Shown: positions 41,107 to 50,265, counted from the stretch's first letter. The stretch is 64,000 nt of DNA from Alphaproteobacteria bacterium (GCA_030428255.1 JAUIBT010000013.1:1-64000); one strand, 5' to 3'. Program-made: numbers and translations. The notes: a model not told the origin generated them from the sequence alone.

Positions 41107-41973
41107 TTGCAAGACGACCAACGCCCTGCGGTCACAAGCGACGACGACGCACGGTCAATCGTAGACGATTTGATCGAAGAACGCGCGCGCCAACTTCGCG
41201 ACCGGCCCATCGTTTGGCGGATCGTGCGTGCCTTTATGTATCCCATTTTGCAGTATCGGCAAGCTGTGAAATTGGCTCGCAAGATCAAGAATGCCGATGG
41301 ACACAAGGTCATGGCCTATGCGTCACGCGTTCTGTCTATGCAGCTTAAAGTGACGGGCCTGGAGAATATACCGACATCAGGACGCGCCATCTTGATTTCG
41401 AACCACCCGACCGGATTGGCCGACGGTATCGTGGTGCGCGATCTGCTGATCAAGCGGCGGCGCGACTTCATGATCTACGCCAACTCAGACGCATTTCGCG
41501 TTGTTAAAGGCTTTGGCGACATTCTTATACCCGTCGATCTGGGGCAGCACATCGGCAAGATGAGTCGAAGCTCTCGGCGCGCGTTTGTCATGACCGACCA
41601 AGCATTTCGCGAAGAAAAGCTGGTGGTTGTCTTCCCTTCCGGGCGCCTGTCTTACTTAACTTGGCGCGGGTTGACAGAGCGCCCATGGCAATCATCGTTC
41701 TTAAAGTTCGTACGCAAATACGAGACGCCAGTCATTCCGGTGACCATGCGTGCCCGCAACTCGTTTTTGTTCTACATCTTTTCGATGATCAACACCGAGC
41801 TGCGCGACATCTCCTTGTTCTATGAACTCTTGAACAAAAAGGGCACCAGCTTTGAGGTCAAGGTCGGCAAGCCTCTGATGCCCGATGATTTTCCCATCGG
41901 CGATTTGGATGACCAGGCCGTGCGTCTCAAACGATTTATTGAGCGCGGCCAAACCGGCCACCCCTTCGACTAA
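41107..41973 (+). CDS. Lysophospholipid/1-acylglycerol-phosphate acyltransferase family protein
   Basis: A 288-residue PlsC-like acyltransferase with the catalytic block NHPTGLADG near residue 98 (His followed by Asp six residues later), FMIYANSDAFRVVKGFGDI, and the substrate-binding block VVFPSGRLSY near 178. No clear membrane-spanning helix is present apart from amphipathic stretches. It probably acylates a lysolipid at the membrane. The TTG start is supported by AGGTGA seven bases upstream. The pxpA gene follows after 47 bp, so the two may be co-transcribed, though no functional link is obvious. Confidence 0.82.
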   Translation: MQDDQRPAVTSDDDARSIVDDLIEERARQLRDRPIVWRIVRAFMYPILQYRQAVKLARKIKNADGHKVMAYASRVLSMQLKVTGLENIPTSGRAILISNHPTGLADGIVVRDLLIKRRRDFMIYANSDAFRVVKGFGDILIPVDLGQHIGKMSRSSRRAFVMTDQAFREEKLVVVFPSGRLSYLTWRGLTERPWQSSFLKFVRKYETPVIPVTMRARNSFLFYIFSMINTELRDISLFYELLNKKGTSFEVKVGKPLMPDDFPIGDLDDQAVRLKRFIERGQTGHPFD

Positions 41974-42020
41974 CGCGCCCTCGCCTGCCCCCTTGCTGGG
42001 GCCTCACCTGGAGACAGCCA

Positions 42021-42800
42021 ATGACCAGCATCAATCTCAACGCGGACATGGGCGAGAGTTTCGGTGCCTACACCATCGGCAACGACGCGGCAATCATGCC
42101 CCTAATCCAGTCAGCCAACCTGGCCTGTGGCTTTCATGGCGGCGATCCCATGGTCATGCAACACAGCTTGGAGTTGGCCAAGGCACAAGGCGTGAGCGTC
42201 GGAGCCCACCCCGGTTACCCTGACCTCCAGGGGTTTGGGCGGAGGCCCATGACAATCCCCAACGCTGAGGTCGAGGCGCTTGTCGCCTATCAAATTGGGG
42301 CCTTGATGGGTTTGGCGGCCAAGGTCGGCTGGCCGATTACCCACGTCAAGCCCCACGGGGCGCTCAACAATTTTGCTTGTGAAAACCAGCCGGCAGCCGC
42401 CGCCATAGTGAGGGCGATCAAGGCAGTGGACGCCAGCTTGGTTCTGGTGGCACCGGTCTTATCGGAGCTTGAAAACGAAGGTCACAAGCAAGGCCTTGTG
42501 ACCGCAGGCGAAATTTTCGCTGATCGCGCCTATACCTCAAAAGGCACCTTGGTGACGCGCGGACAGCCCGGAGCCATGATCCACGAGCCGCACGATGCCC
42601 TGGCCCATATCCTGCGCATTCTTGAGACCTCTTGCCTGCACCCTTTGGACGGCAGCCCTGCCCTGCCGTGTCAGCCCAAAACCATCTGTGTGCATGGGGA
42701 TGGCGAACAAGCGCTGGCGACTGCGAGCCTACTTTCGGACACGCTTAAGCAGGCTGGATATCAGCTTGAGACACTCGCAACACTCCGAGCGAACCAATAA
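42021..42800 (+). CDS. pxpA: 5-oxoprolinase subunit A (LamB/YcsF family)
   Basis: A 259-residue LamB/YcsF protein with NLNADMGESFGAYTIGNDAA at the N-terminus, ANLACGFHGGDP near residue 34, and THVKPHGALNN near 107. PxpA cleaves 5-oxoproline to glutamate with PxpB/PxpC, which activate the substrate with ATP. The partner genes pxpB and pxpC are not beside it, which is unusual because the three normally cluster. A good ribosome binding site (GGAGA) precedes the ATG. Confidence 0.93.
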   Translation: MTSINLNADMGESFGAYTIGNDAAIMPLIQSANLACGFHGGDPMVMQHSLELAKAQGVSVGAHPGYPDLQGFGRRPMTIPNAEVEALVAYQIGALMGLAAKVGWPITHVKPHGALNNFACENQPAAAAIVRAIKAVDASLVLVAPVLSELENEGHKQGLVTAGEIFADRAYTSKGTLVTRGQPGAMIHEPHDALAHILRILETSCLHPLDGSPALPCQPKTICVHGDGEQALATASLLSDTLKQAGYQLETLATLRANQ

Positions 42801-42938
42801 ACAACTCAATTTCAGGCGGTTGAGCGCATTATATAATCTTTTGCGTCATTTTTCAATCTTAGGTAGTGACAATCAAAACAAAATGTGCCATGAAAGAGGC
42901 TAGCAATTTGCGCTGCTCTATTTTGCGTGGGAAAAATT

Positions 42939-43295
42939 ATGAAAACCAAAGTGATTTGCTCAGTCTTGATCTGTGTGTCTGTCTTAACGATTGCGAGCTG
43001 CTCGCGCCGCAACAAGGTCGATAATGCGGTCAACGATGATGACATTCTAGCTCCCCTTCCGGCCCCTGTGTCGCAAACCAACGTTCCGGCTATCCCAGTC
43101 GCTGATACCGGTTTGCCGCCAAGCGTGCCCGTTGGAGTGCCGCAGCAGGTGGTTCGAGCGCCTGTCCCGGCCCCAATCAATCAAACGGTGATTAGCCAAC
43201 CTGGACTTGCGCCCCTGCCAGCGCCAAGCGGCAATTGTGATGTCGTGCCGACCAGTAAATCCGGGCTGGTTCAGTTCCGCCGCAATTGCCTGTAG
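42939..43295 (+). CDS. Small Pro-rich lipoprotein (paralogue 1, C-terminal PTSKSGL motif)
   Basis: A 118-residue predicted lipoprotein. The signal peptide MKTKVICSVLICVSVLTIAS is followed by the lipobox cysteine (ASC). The body is low-complexity and rich in Pro, Val and Ala. The C-terminal 19 residues carry CDVVPTSKSGLVQFRRNCL, closely matched by the gene at 43673. The two Cys could form a disulfide in the periplasm. I do not recognise the family. The ATG at 42939 is preferred to GTG 42927 because it starts directly at the charged signal n-region. Confidence 0.75.
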   Translation: MKTKVICSVLICVSVLTIASCSRRNKVDNAVNDDDILAPLPAPVSQTNVPAIPVADTGLPPSVPVGVPQQVVRAPVPAPINQTVISQPGLAPLPAPSGNCDVVPTSKSGLVQFRRNCL

Positions 43296-43359
43296 CGGCC
43301 CTTAAAACATCGATTCAAAATAGAGTATTCGGGCCGCCAGGCCCATATGCACCCCACGG

Positions 43360-43398
43360 CCCTGCCGAGCTGACTTGCAAGTCAGCTCTGCGGGGTTT
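43360..43398 (+). terminator. Rho-independent terminator after lipoprotein 1
   Basis: A 22-nt perfect palindrome (GAGCTGACTTG and its complement, 43367-43388) is extended by a CCC.GC/GCGGGG outer stem and ends in TTTT. It closes the lipoprotein 1 transcript. The remaining sequence up to 43672 probably carries the promoter of lipoprotein 2; I see nothing else there. Confidence 0.9.
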
Positions 43399-43672
43399 TG
43401 GCGGCTGCCGTCCTACAGGTGCTCAACCTTGAGCGATGATCACTCGGCACGGCCTGGCCCTGGCTCGCTCAGCCGACCAGCGATGCGCCCCACTCCCTGA
43501 CCGCAGAACAGGAACGCCTTGACCACAAAACGCCTGTCAGCTTCATAACAAAGTGCAGGTCTTGCCAACTTTAGGTCGAGTTTCCCTGTTTAAACTCTCT
43601 TTATTGCCGGACCGCAGCCCTCTGGACAGCAGCCCTGTCGTCCCACTGTTAATGCAATTTGAGATAGATTTT

Positions 43673-44104
43673 ATGGTTAAGAGATATTTGGTCGGCGGTC
43701 TTGTTACTGCCGCTGTTTTCGCTGGCGTTACGGGCTGCTCTCGCACCCCCGCACAAACCGCGACCAACGACATTTTTGCACCGACAAGCGTGCCAATGGC
43801 GAGTACGCCGGTGAGTGAGCCCATCATCGCAGCCATTCCGGTCGCAGGTGCGTCTAATGTGGATTATGCACCGACGCCTGTGCCGACCGAGATGTATCAA
43901 CCTGGCGTATATCAAGCCGACGTGTATCAGCCTGTGGTGGTGCCGCCTGCACAGCACGCTCAAGTTGCGCCGCTGCAGCCCGCTCCCCTGGTAGCGCCTC
44001 CGCTAGTTTCCTCAGAAGCTCCTTTGGCTCCGCCCAGCTTTGATTGTAACAATATTCCGACATCAAAATCAGGCCTGACCCGCTATCGCGAATCCTGCCT
44101 GTAG
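43673..44104 (+). CDS. Small Pro-rich lipoprotein (paralogue 2, C-terminal PTSKSGL motif)
   Basis: A 143-residue predicted lipoprotein. MVKRYLVGGLVTAAVFAGVTGC forms a signal peptide with lipobox VTGC. A Pro/Val/Ala-rich middle contains a short MYQPGVYQADVYQPV repeat. It ends CNNIPTSKSGLTRYRESCL, the same 19-residue motif with paired Cys as paralogue 1. The ATG at 43673 starts the signal peptide; the open frame upstream to 43553 is discounted. Tandem duplication with conserved tail and divergent body implies the tail is the functional part. Confidence 0.75.
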   Translation: MVKRYLVGGLVTAAVFAGVTGCSRTPAQTATNDIFAPTSVPMASTPVSEPIIAAIPVAGASNVDYAPTPVPTEMYQPGVYQADVYQPVVVPPAQHAQVAPLQPAPLVAPPLVSSEAPLAPPSFDCNNIPTSKSGLTRYRESCL

Positions 44105-44133
44105 ACGCGAGCCAAGCGCTCGAGTCCCTTTTA

Positions 44134-44162
44134 GACGCCTTGGTTTTCAGCCAGGGCGTTTT
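44134..44162 (+). terminator. Rho-independent terminator after lipoprotein 2
   Basis: ACGCCTTGG and CCAGGGCGT pair with one G-T wobble around a 6-nt loop, followed by TTTT. From here to the permease start (44453) I see no further structure I can name and no recognisable riboswitch. Confidence 0.75.
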
Positions 44163-44452
44163 GCGTTTGGGGACCCGTCGCCACGGGACGGTCATTGTGC
44201 GTCCACGATGTAGAATTCCAGCCCGTTTGGCATGGCTTCTCCACAGAAGTTTCTTTGCGCCGTCTGAACAGCGCTTGCCAGGTCAAATATAGCCGTTCAA
44301 CTAGAGGCAACCCAGTCTCAATTGGGGGAAACTGTGCTCTCGATTTCTCCTCTCCTTAGAGGGCGAGGCGCAAAAAAGTGTCATTTCGCACGGTGTTCGC
44401 TTGGCTTATGTGCTGTGCACCGTCGGAAAAGACCGCTCTAGGAAGGAATACA

Positions 44453-45871
44453 ATGTCAAACTTGGCAGAGAACTTAAAAGACCCGAATTATACGCCGGGG
44501 ATCACCAAACTGGTTCCGCTTGGAATTCAACATGTCATGGCAATGTTCATTGCCAACGTAACGCCTGCGATCATCATTGCTGGGGCCGCAGGCTTCGGGT
44601 TTGGTTCGGATGCGGGGGCCAAAGGCTTCCCCGACATGACCTACATGATCCAGATGTCCATGCTGTTCGCCGGTATCGCGACACTGTTCCAAACGATTGG
44701 CATGGGCCCGGTCGGCGCTCGACTGCCGATCGTGCAGGGCACCAGCTTTGCGTTCGTTCCGATTATGATCCCAATTGTTGCAGGCCAAGGTACGGCGGCC
44801 CTGCCTGCCCTATTTACGGCCGTCTTCGTCGGTGGACTATTCCATACCTGCATCGGTTTCTTCATCGGTCGCATCCGCTTTGCCTTGCCGCCCCTTGTTA
44901 CCGGCCTGGTGGTTTTGATGATCGGTCTCGCGTTGGTCAAGGTTGGCATTCAATACGCTGCCGGTGGTGTGCCCTTGATTGGTAAGCCTGAATACGGCTC
45001 CCTGGCCAAGTGGGCTCCAGCCTTGGTGGTGATCTTCGTAACGCTTGGCGTGAAGTTCTACGCACGCGGCACGCTGTCGATTGCAGCAGTTTTGATCGGT
45101 TTGATCGCCGGTTATCTGTTCGCTTTGATTATGCCCGGCGGCCTCACCGTTGCAGGTATTGCCTCGCAATGGGATCGTGCTGCGACCTTCGCACGCCCCG
45201 AGTTTTCTCCTTACGGTTGGGATTTTTCGACAGCAGCCATTGGTGGCATCATCGGAATGTGCCTGATGGCCATCGTTTCCGCGGTTGAGACAGTAGGCGA
45301 CGTTTCAGGGATCACCAAGGGCGGCGCTCAGCGCGAAGCCACCGACAAAGAAATCCGTGGCGCGACCTTCGCAGACGGCCTTGGTACAGCTGTTTCGGGC
45401 CTGTTTGGTGGCTTGCCGAATACCTCCTTTAGCCAAAACGTAGGCCTGATTGCTCTGACTGGCGTCATGAGCCGTCACGTCGTGACCGTTGGTGGCCTGT
45501 TCCTAATCCTTTGCGGTTTGGTGCCCAAGGTGGGCGCGATCATTCGCACCATTCCGATTGAGGTGCTGGGCGGCGGCGTGATCGTCATGTTCGGCATGGT
45601 TGTCGCCGCAGGCGTCTCGATCCTGTCGGATGTGAAGTGGAACCGTCGCAACATGGTGATCTTCGCAATCTCCTTGTCAATTGGCCTGGGTCTGCAACTC
45701 GAGCCGGGCGCGCTTCAGCACGTTCCGACCTTGCTCAAGAACCTGTTGACCACAGGACTGCTGCCTGCTGCTCTGCTAGCGATCTTTCTCAATCTGATCT
45801 TGCCCGCCGAGTTGGCTGGCGAGGCCACTGAGGAGGTCTCGGGCGGTATGGCTGGTCACGACGACGACTAA
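44453..45871 (+). CDS. NCS2-family purine permease (xanthine/uric acid type)
   Basis: A 472-residue multi-pass membrane protein of the nucleobase:cation symporter 2 family. Key motifs are QGTSFAFVPIM (near residue 103), AVETVGDVSGITKGG, and the signature QNVGLIALTG, whose QN.G....T pattern is typical of xanthine/uric acid carriers rather than uracil carriers. It imports purines with protons or sodium. The ATG at 44453 has GGAAGGA immediately upstream; the open frame to 44378 is discounted. Monocistronic, with a strong terminator after it. Confidence 0.9.
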   Translation: MSNLAENLKDPNYTPGITKLVPLGIQHVMAMFIANVTPAIIIAGAAGFGFGSDAGAKGFPDMTYMIQMSMLFAGIATLFQTIGMGPVGARLPIVQGTSFAFVPIMIPIVAGQGTAALPALFTAVFVGGLFHTCIGFFIGRIRFALPPLVTGLVVLMIGLALVKVGIQYAAGGVPLIGKPEYGSLAKWAPALVVIFVTLGVKFYARGTLSIAAVLIGLIAGYLFALIMPGGLTVAGIASQWDRAATFARPEFSPYGWDFSTAAIGGIIGMCLMAIVSAVETVGDVSGITKGGAQREATDKEIRGATFADGLGTAVSGLFGGLPNTSFSQNVGLIALTGVMSRHVVTVGGLFLILCGLVPKVGAIIRTIPIEVLGGGVIVMFGMVVAAGVSILSDVKWNRRNMVIFAISLSIGLGLQLEPGALQHVPTLLKNLLTTGLLPAALLAIFLNLILPAELAGEATEEVSGGMAGHDDD

Positions 45872-45917
45872 GATTGAGGCCTAGGGTCTCTCAGACCCAA
45901 GTTTGCCTACACACACC

Positions 45918-45950
45918 AAGGGCCCCTGCATCGCTGTAGGGGCCCTTTTT
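45918..45950. terminator. Rho-independent terminator after the purine permease
   Basis: AAGGGCCCCTGCA and TGTAGGGGCCCTT form a long stem with a 4-nt loop and end in TTTTT. It separates the permease from the convergent MBL hydrolase gene. Confidence 0.93.
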
Positions 45951-45992
45951 CTAAAGGCGCAAATAAGAGAGGACGCCCCGGCTCCAGGAGCT

Positions 45993-46772
45993 CTAGGTCG
46001 CGGGGCTCTCCAGCTCGATCACCAGGCCGTCATAAGCCGGGCGCACTTGCGCAGGCAAGTGATCACACAGCCAGCGATAGTCCATGTCGTTGCTCATGTG
46101 GGTCAGGAAGGCCATCTTCGGCTTCAGTCGCTCGATCCACTCCAGCGCCATGTCCAGGTGCGCGTGGGCTGGGTGCGGCTTGCGGCGCACCGCGTCAACC
46201 ATCAAGACCTCCAAGCCTTGCAGCTTGGCGAAGTGCGTCTCGTCCAGGTCTACACAGTCCGTACAATAGGCAAAATCGCCGATGCGCATGCCCAGCGAGT
46301 CGATGCGCCCGTGCGGCTGGCGAAAGAACTCGAGCCGCTGACCTGCCAATTCGAAATAGCCGCGCTGTTCGTCCAGCGGCATGGCCTTCATAAAGGGATC
46401 GTACATGCCGAACCCACGAAAGACATGCACGAAGCTGGTATCAATGCTCTCCAACACCTCGGCGGTTGAATAGACCGGCAGCGAGCCACTGCCTTGCGCC
46501 ATGGGGATCAGACGCAGCTCATCAATCCCCATGATGTGATCGGCGTGGGTGTGGGTATAAAAGACCCCGTCAATGTGGCTCCAGTCGGCGTCCAACAGTT
46601 GCAGACGGATGTCTGGGCCTGAGTCCACCAAGAGACAATACCCGTTGAATTCGAGCAGGATCGACGAGCGTCGCCGCTGGTTTCGCGGCTCGTTGGGGTC
46701 ACACTGTCCCCAACCCCCAAGCAGCGTTGGAACGCCGGTTGATCCGCCACAGCCAAGAACTTGAATCTTCAT
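45993..46772 (-). CDS. MBL-fold metallo-hydrolase (PhnP-like)
   Basis: A 259-residue metallo-beta-lactamase-fold hydrolase with the metal motif THTHADHIMGIDELR near residue 75, an N-terminal LGCGGSTGVP loop, and the later His LTHMSND. The closest named type is PhnP, a phosphoribosyl cyclic phosphodiesterase, but in alphaproteobacteria a PhnP-like gene regularly ends the holB-metG-tatD cluster without phn genes, so phosphonate metabolism is unlikely. It overlaps the tatD stop by 4 nt (ATGA). Confidence 0.88.
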   Translation of the reverse strand: MKIQVLGCGGSTGVPTLLGGWGQCDPNEPRNQRRRSSILLEFNGYCLLVDSGPDIRLQLLDADWSHIDGVFYTHTHADHIMGIDELRLIPMAQGSGSLPVYSTAEVLESIDTSFVHVFRGFGMYDPFMKAMPLDEQRGYFELAGQRLEFFRQPHGRIDSLGMRIGDFAYCTDCVDLDETHFAKLQGLEVLMVDAVRRKPHPAHAHLDMALEWIERLKPKMAFLTHMSNDMDYRWLCDHLPAQVRPAYDGLVIELESPAT

Positions 46773-47590
46773 GCAACCTGCCTAAAGGCGCTCTCGACCT
46801 GATGACGCGGCACCTTAGCGAAGAGGCGAAAAAAGTTTTCGCAGGTCAAATCAGCAAAGTCCTGGAAACTCTGCCCCAGGTAGTCGGCCATATAGCGCGC
46901 CGTATGGGCTACATAGGCGGGCTCGTTGGGTTTGCCGCGATGGGGTGCGGGTGCCAGGTAGGGCGAGTCTGTTTCGACCAACAGGCGTTCAGGCGGGACT
47001 TGCGCAAAGATTTGGCGCAGGTCTTCGGACTTCTTGAAGGTCGCAATGCCAGATATCGAAATGTAGTGGCCCATGTCCACGCAGCCGCGCATCAGCTCTA
47101 GGCCGCCAGTGAAACAGTGAATAACGCAAGGAAATGCGCCGTCTTGGTGGCCTTCGCGCAATATCGCCAGGGTATCGTCATCCGCATCGCGGGTGTGAAC
47201 AACCAGCGGCAACTGGGTTTGGCGGGCCGCCGCGATATGAGCGCGAAAGCTGCGCTGCTGGTCCTCTCTTGGGGCGTGCTGATAGAAGTAGTCGAGCCCA
47301 CTTTCGCCAATCGCCACCACCTTGTCACGCCTGGCGAAGTCCAACAAAGGCCCCGGCTCGCTCAGCCCTTCCTTGCCCGCTTCGTGGGGATGCACGCCGA
47401 CCGCTGCATAGATTTCTGCATGGTCTTGCGTCAGTTGATAGACCCGTTCAAACTGGCTCAACCGCACGCCGATCGACACCATACAGCCAACACCGGCCTG
47501 CCGCGCGCGCGCTAGAATGGCACCGCGCTCTTGGTCCAGCTCAGGGTAGTCAAGGTGGCAATGACTATCGACCAACATAGGCCCAGACAT
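46769..47590 (-). CDS. tatD: TatD-family 3'-5' deoxyribonuclease/metal-dependent hydrolase
   Basis: About 273 residues. TatD metal ligands are visible: DSHCHLD near the N-terminus, GESGLDY, VVHTRD, IHCFTG and ETDSPYLAP. TatD proteins are DNA exonucleases with proposed roles in repair and fragmentation. The start MSGPMLVDSH at 47590, 4 bp after the metG stop, is preferred to the longer open frame to 47716, which would overlap metG extensively. Confidence 0.93.
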   Translation of the reverse strand: MSGPMLVDSHCHLDYPELDQERGAILARARQAGVGCMVSIGVRLSQFERVYQLTQDHAEIYAAVGVHPHEAGKEGLSEPGPLLDFARRDKVVAIGESGLDYFYQHAPREDQQRSFRAHIAAARQTQLPLVVHTRDADDDTLAILREGHQDGAFPCVIHCFTGGLELMRGCVDMGHYISISGIATFKKSEDLRQIFAQVPPERLLVETDSPYLAPAPHRGKPNEPAYVAHTARYMADYLGQSFQDFADLTCENFFRLFAKVPRHQVESAFRQVA

Positions 47591-47594
47591 GTCT

Positions 47595-49157
47595 TTAGGC
47601 CTCACTTTCCGGTGCCACATAGCGCGGGAAGACGCCGCTCGGCTTGTCAATTGCGATACCTGGCTCAAGCATGGCGTCGAAGGAGGCCAAAGCGTAGCCG
47701 CCCTCACCGGTTTCACTCAAGAAAGACAGCAGCTTTGCCGTGCTTGTCGGCATGAAAGGATGCGCCAGCAAAGTGATGCGGCGAATGACATTGGCCATGA
47801 CATAGAGCACGGTCCGCATGCGCGCGGGGTCGGTCTTCTTCAGGGTCCAGGGCGCTTGCTCATCGACATAGACGTTGGCCTCACTCACCAGGCCCCAAAT
47901 CGCCTCCAGAGCGCGGTGAAAAGCCTGTTGCTCCATCTGGGCAGCCACCTTTTCGAGCACCGCCCCGCTGCTCGCGAGGATCGCCTCATCGGCGTCAGTC
48001 AGCGTTCCCGGGGTCGGTATTGCGCCGTCGCAATTCTTGAAGATCATCGACAAAACGCGCTGAGCCAGGTTGCCGTATGCATTGGCCAAGTCAGCGTTCA
48101 TGCGCGTTTCCATGGCCGAGGCAGAGAAGTCGCCGTCGTTGCCAAACGGCACCTCGCGCATCAGGAAATAACGGGTTTGATCCAGGCCGTACTTTTCGAC
48201 CAAAGCGTAGGGGTCGATGACATTGCCCAGGGACTTGGAGATCTTCTGCCCCTCATTGGTCCACCAGCCATGCGCAAAAACGCGCTTGGGCAGCGGCAGG
48301 CCTGCCGCCATCAAGAAGGCAGGCCAATAGACAGCGTGGAAGCGCAGGATGTCCTTGCCGACCATGTGCAGATCAGCGGGCCAAAAGCGCCCGTACTGGC
48401 TGTCTTTCTCTTCGTTCGGGAAGCCCAATGCGGTGATATAGTTCGCCAGAGCGTCCAGCCAGACGTACATGACGTGCTTTTCATCGCCTGGCACGGGGAT
48501 GCCCCAGCTAAAGGTTGTGCGAGAAATCGACAGGTCGCGCAGCCCGCCTTTGACAAAGCTCATCACCTCATTGCGTCGGCTGGCGGGCAAAATGAAATCC
48601 GGTTGGCTTTCATAGAGCTCAATCAGCTTGTCTTGAAAGGCTGAGAGCTTGAAGAAATAGGACGGCTCAACCACCCACTCGACTTCCTTGCCCGAGGCCA
48701 CAGCATAGCGCTTGCCATCGTCCCGAACCTCGGTTTCGTCCTCATTATAGAAGGCCTCGTCAGAGACCGCATACCAGCCCTCGTAGCCGCCTTCATAGAT
48801 CGTTCCGGCCTGCTCTAGGCGGCGCCACAGCTCCTGCACACCGGACTTGTGGCGGGCTTCGGTGGTGCGGATGAAATCGTTGTGCGAGAAGCCCATGTCA
48901 TCGGCAAGATCGCGAAAGCTGACCGAAACTTGGTCGGTGAAGTCTTGCGGCGCGATACCGGCCTTGGTTGCAGCTTGCTCGATTTTCTGACCATGCTCGT
49001 CGGTACCGGTCAGGAAATGCACATCAAAGCCCTGCATACGCTTGAACCGCGCCATAACATCACAGGCCAAACTGGTATAGGCGTGACCGATATGCGGCTT
49101 ATCGTTCACGTAGTAGATGGGCGTTGTGATGTAGTAGGTGGGGCGGCTCACAAGCAA
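47595..49157 (-). CDS. metG: Methionine--tRNA ligase
   Basis: A class I synthetase of about 520 residues. The signatures are YYVNDKPHIGHAY (HIGH motif, residues ~14-26) and KISKSLGNVIDP (KMSKS-equivalent, ~306). The short form lacks both a zinc-knuckle Cys cluster and the C-terminal EMAP/tRBD domain, as is common in alphaproteobacteria. The start is TTG 49157 or, more likely, GTG 49151 (giving MSRPTYYIT). It is part of the holB-metG-tatD-MBL operon. Confidence 0.97.
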   Translation of the reverse strand: MLVSRPTYYITTPIYYVNDKPHIGHAYTSLACDVMARFKRMQGFDVHFLTGTDEHGQKIEQAATKAGIAPQDFTDQVSVSFRDLADDMGFSHNDFIRTTEARHKSGVQELWRRLEQAGTIYEGGYEGWYAVSDEAFYNEDETEVRDDGKRYAVASGKEVEWVVEPSYFFKLSAFQDKLIELYESQPDFILPASRRNEVMSFVKGGLRDLSISRTTFSWGIPVPGDEKHVMYVWLDALANYITALGFPNEEKDSQYGRFWPADLHMVGKDILRFHAVYWPAFLMAAGLPLPKRVFAHGWWTNEGQKISKSLGNVIDPYALVEKYGLDQTRYFLMREVPFGNDGDFSASAMETRMNADLANAYGNLAQRVLSMIFKNCDGAIPTPGTLTDADEAILASSGAVLEKVAAQMEQQAFHRALEAIWGLVSEANVYVDEQAPWTLKKTDPARMRTVLYVMANVIRRITLLAHPFMPTSTAKLLSFLSETGEGGYALASFDAMLEPGIAIDKPSGVFPRYVAPESEA

Positions 49158-49245
49158 AATCTTTTCGTCGCAAGGGTTGGCTGGGATTTGACGGCACGTC
49201 CGGCCGCCTAAGACAGCCTTCTTTTAAGGCCGCCTACGTAGAACA

Positions 49246-50184
49246 TCAACGACTCTGCTGTGTTTTCACGCATTTCTTGATGGTCGTCAGATAGTCGAGC
49301 CAGCATGCTTGGGCGTCCAAATTGTAAGACTGGCGTTTTTGTTCCAGCTCAGCGATGGCAAAATAGGCGTCGCTGAAACTTGAGCTGGCAGTTTGGCGCC
49401 CGTGCTGACTGATCGCGCGCAAGACTTGTGCCAGCGCCAGATCCGGGTTTGCCAGGCACCAAGCCAACAACTCGCCTTGCTGAGCGGGCTCCAATCGTCC
49501 CGCTAGGAGGCGCTGAATATGACCGAGCGCATCGCGGGCCTTGGCGTCGCTAAGCTGGCGGGCGATGTCCAACGAGCCCCCACTGGCGTCCAGGGCTTCG
49601 GGGCTCAGGTTCATGCCTTGCTGTTGGACGATGGTCTGCATCACGCTGGGCGACAAAGGCGCAAAGGGCAACGCGGTGACGCGCGAGCGGATGGTTGGCA
49701 GAACCTGTTCCAGATCGCTCACCAGCAAGATGATGATGGCCGATGTGGGCGGCTCTTCCAGTACCTTCAAGATACCATTGGCAGCCTGCCGGTTGAGCTT
49801 TTCGGCCTGCTCTACAACTGCGACCCGCCAGGGCGAGCGCGAGGGCGTTTGTTGCATGAAGTTCACCAGCCGCCGCGCCGATTCGACCTTGATCTCGGGC
49901 TTGGCCATGCTGTCATCCGGCGACAAATCCAAGAAATCCGGGTGCGCCCGATCGCTCATAAGGCGCTGTTCCTGCGCCCAATCCTGCGGACTTGAGCCCT
50001 CGCCACCAGCCAAGAGCCAAGCCGCCAGTCGCTTGGCAGTCAGGGCACGACCAATGCCGCTTGGGCCGACACACGCCAAGGCGTGGGGCAAGCGATTGCT
50101 CGCCAGGCTGGTCTCCAGTTGGTCGATGGCGCGGTCCTGGCCCAGAATGCCATCAAACAAGCTTGCGAAGGCCTTGGGCGTCAT
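49246..50184 (-). CDS. holB: DNA polymerase III subunit delta'
   Basis: A 312-residue AAA+ clamp-loader subunit. The fold is recognised from GILGQDRAIDQLETSL, GPSGIGRALTAKRLA (a P-loop with Arg replacing the usual Lys), VVEQAEKLNRQAANGILKVLEEPP and PTIRSRV (SRC-like motif). Delta' is the non-catalytic stator of the clamp loader, so loss of the P-loop lysine is tolerable. It lacks the four-Cys zinc module of the E. coli protein. In most alphaproteobacteria tmk lies directly upstream; here only an 81-bp gap separates it from the carboxypeptidase gene. Confidence 0.9.
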   Translation of the reverse strand: MTPKAFASLFDGILGQDRAIDQLETSLASNRLPHALACVGPSGIGRALTAKRLAAWLLAGGEGSSPQDWAQEQRLMSDRAHPDFLDLSPDDSMAKPEIKVESARRLVNFMQQTPSRSPWRVAVVEQAEKLNRQAANGILKVLEEPPTSAIIILLVSDLEQVLPTIRSRVTALPFAPLSPSVMQTIVQQQGMNLSPEALDASGGSLDIARQLSDAKARDALGHIQRLLAGRLEPAQQGELLAWCLANPDLALAQVLRAISQHGRQTASSSFSDAYFAIAELEQKRQSYNLDAQACWLDYLTTIKKCVKTQQSR

Positions 50185-50265
50185 GGCTGCCGGGCGCTTG
50201 GGGCTGCGGCTGCTGGTGTCCTTGTGCTGGCAATGGGGCTGATTTTGGGCATGACGGCGCGCGAT

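Noticed and set aside
44165-44452. Purine riboswitch ahead of the NCS2 permease
   Set aside because: The conserved loop sequences and three-stem layout of purine aptamers are not visible.
47589-48644. 351-codon plus-strand frame opposite metG
   Set aside because: metG is unambiguous on the other strand.
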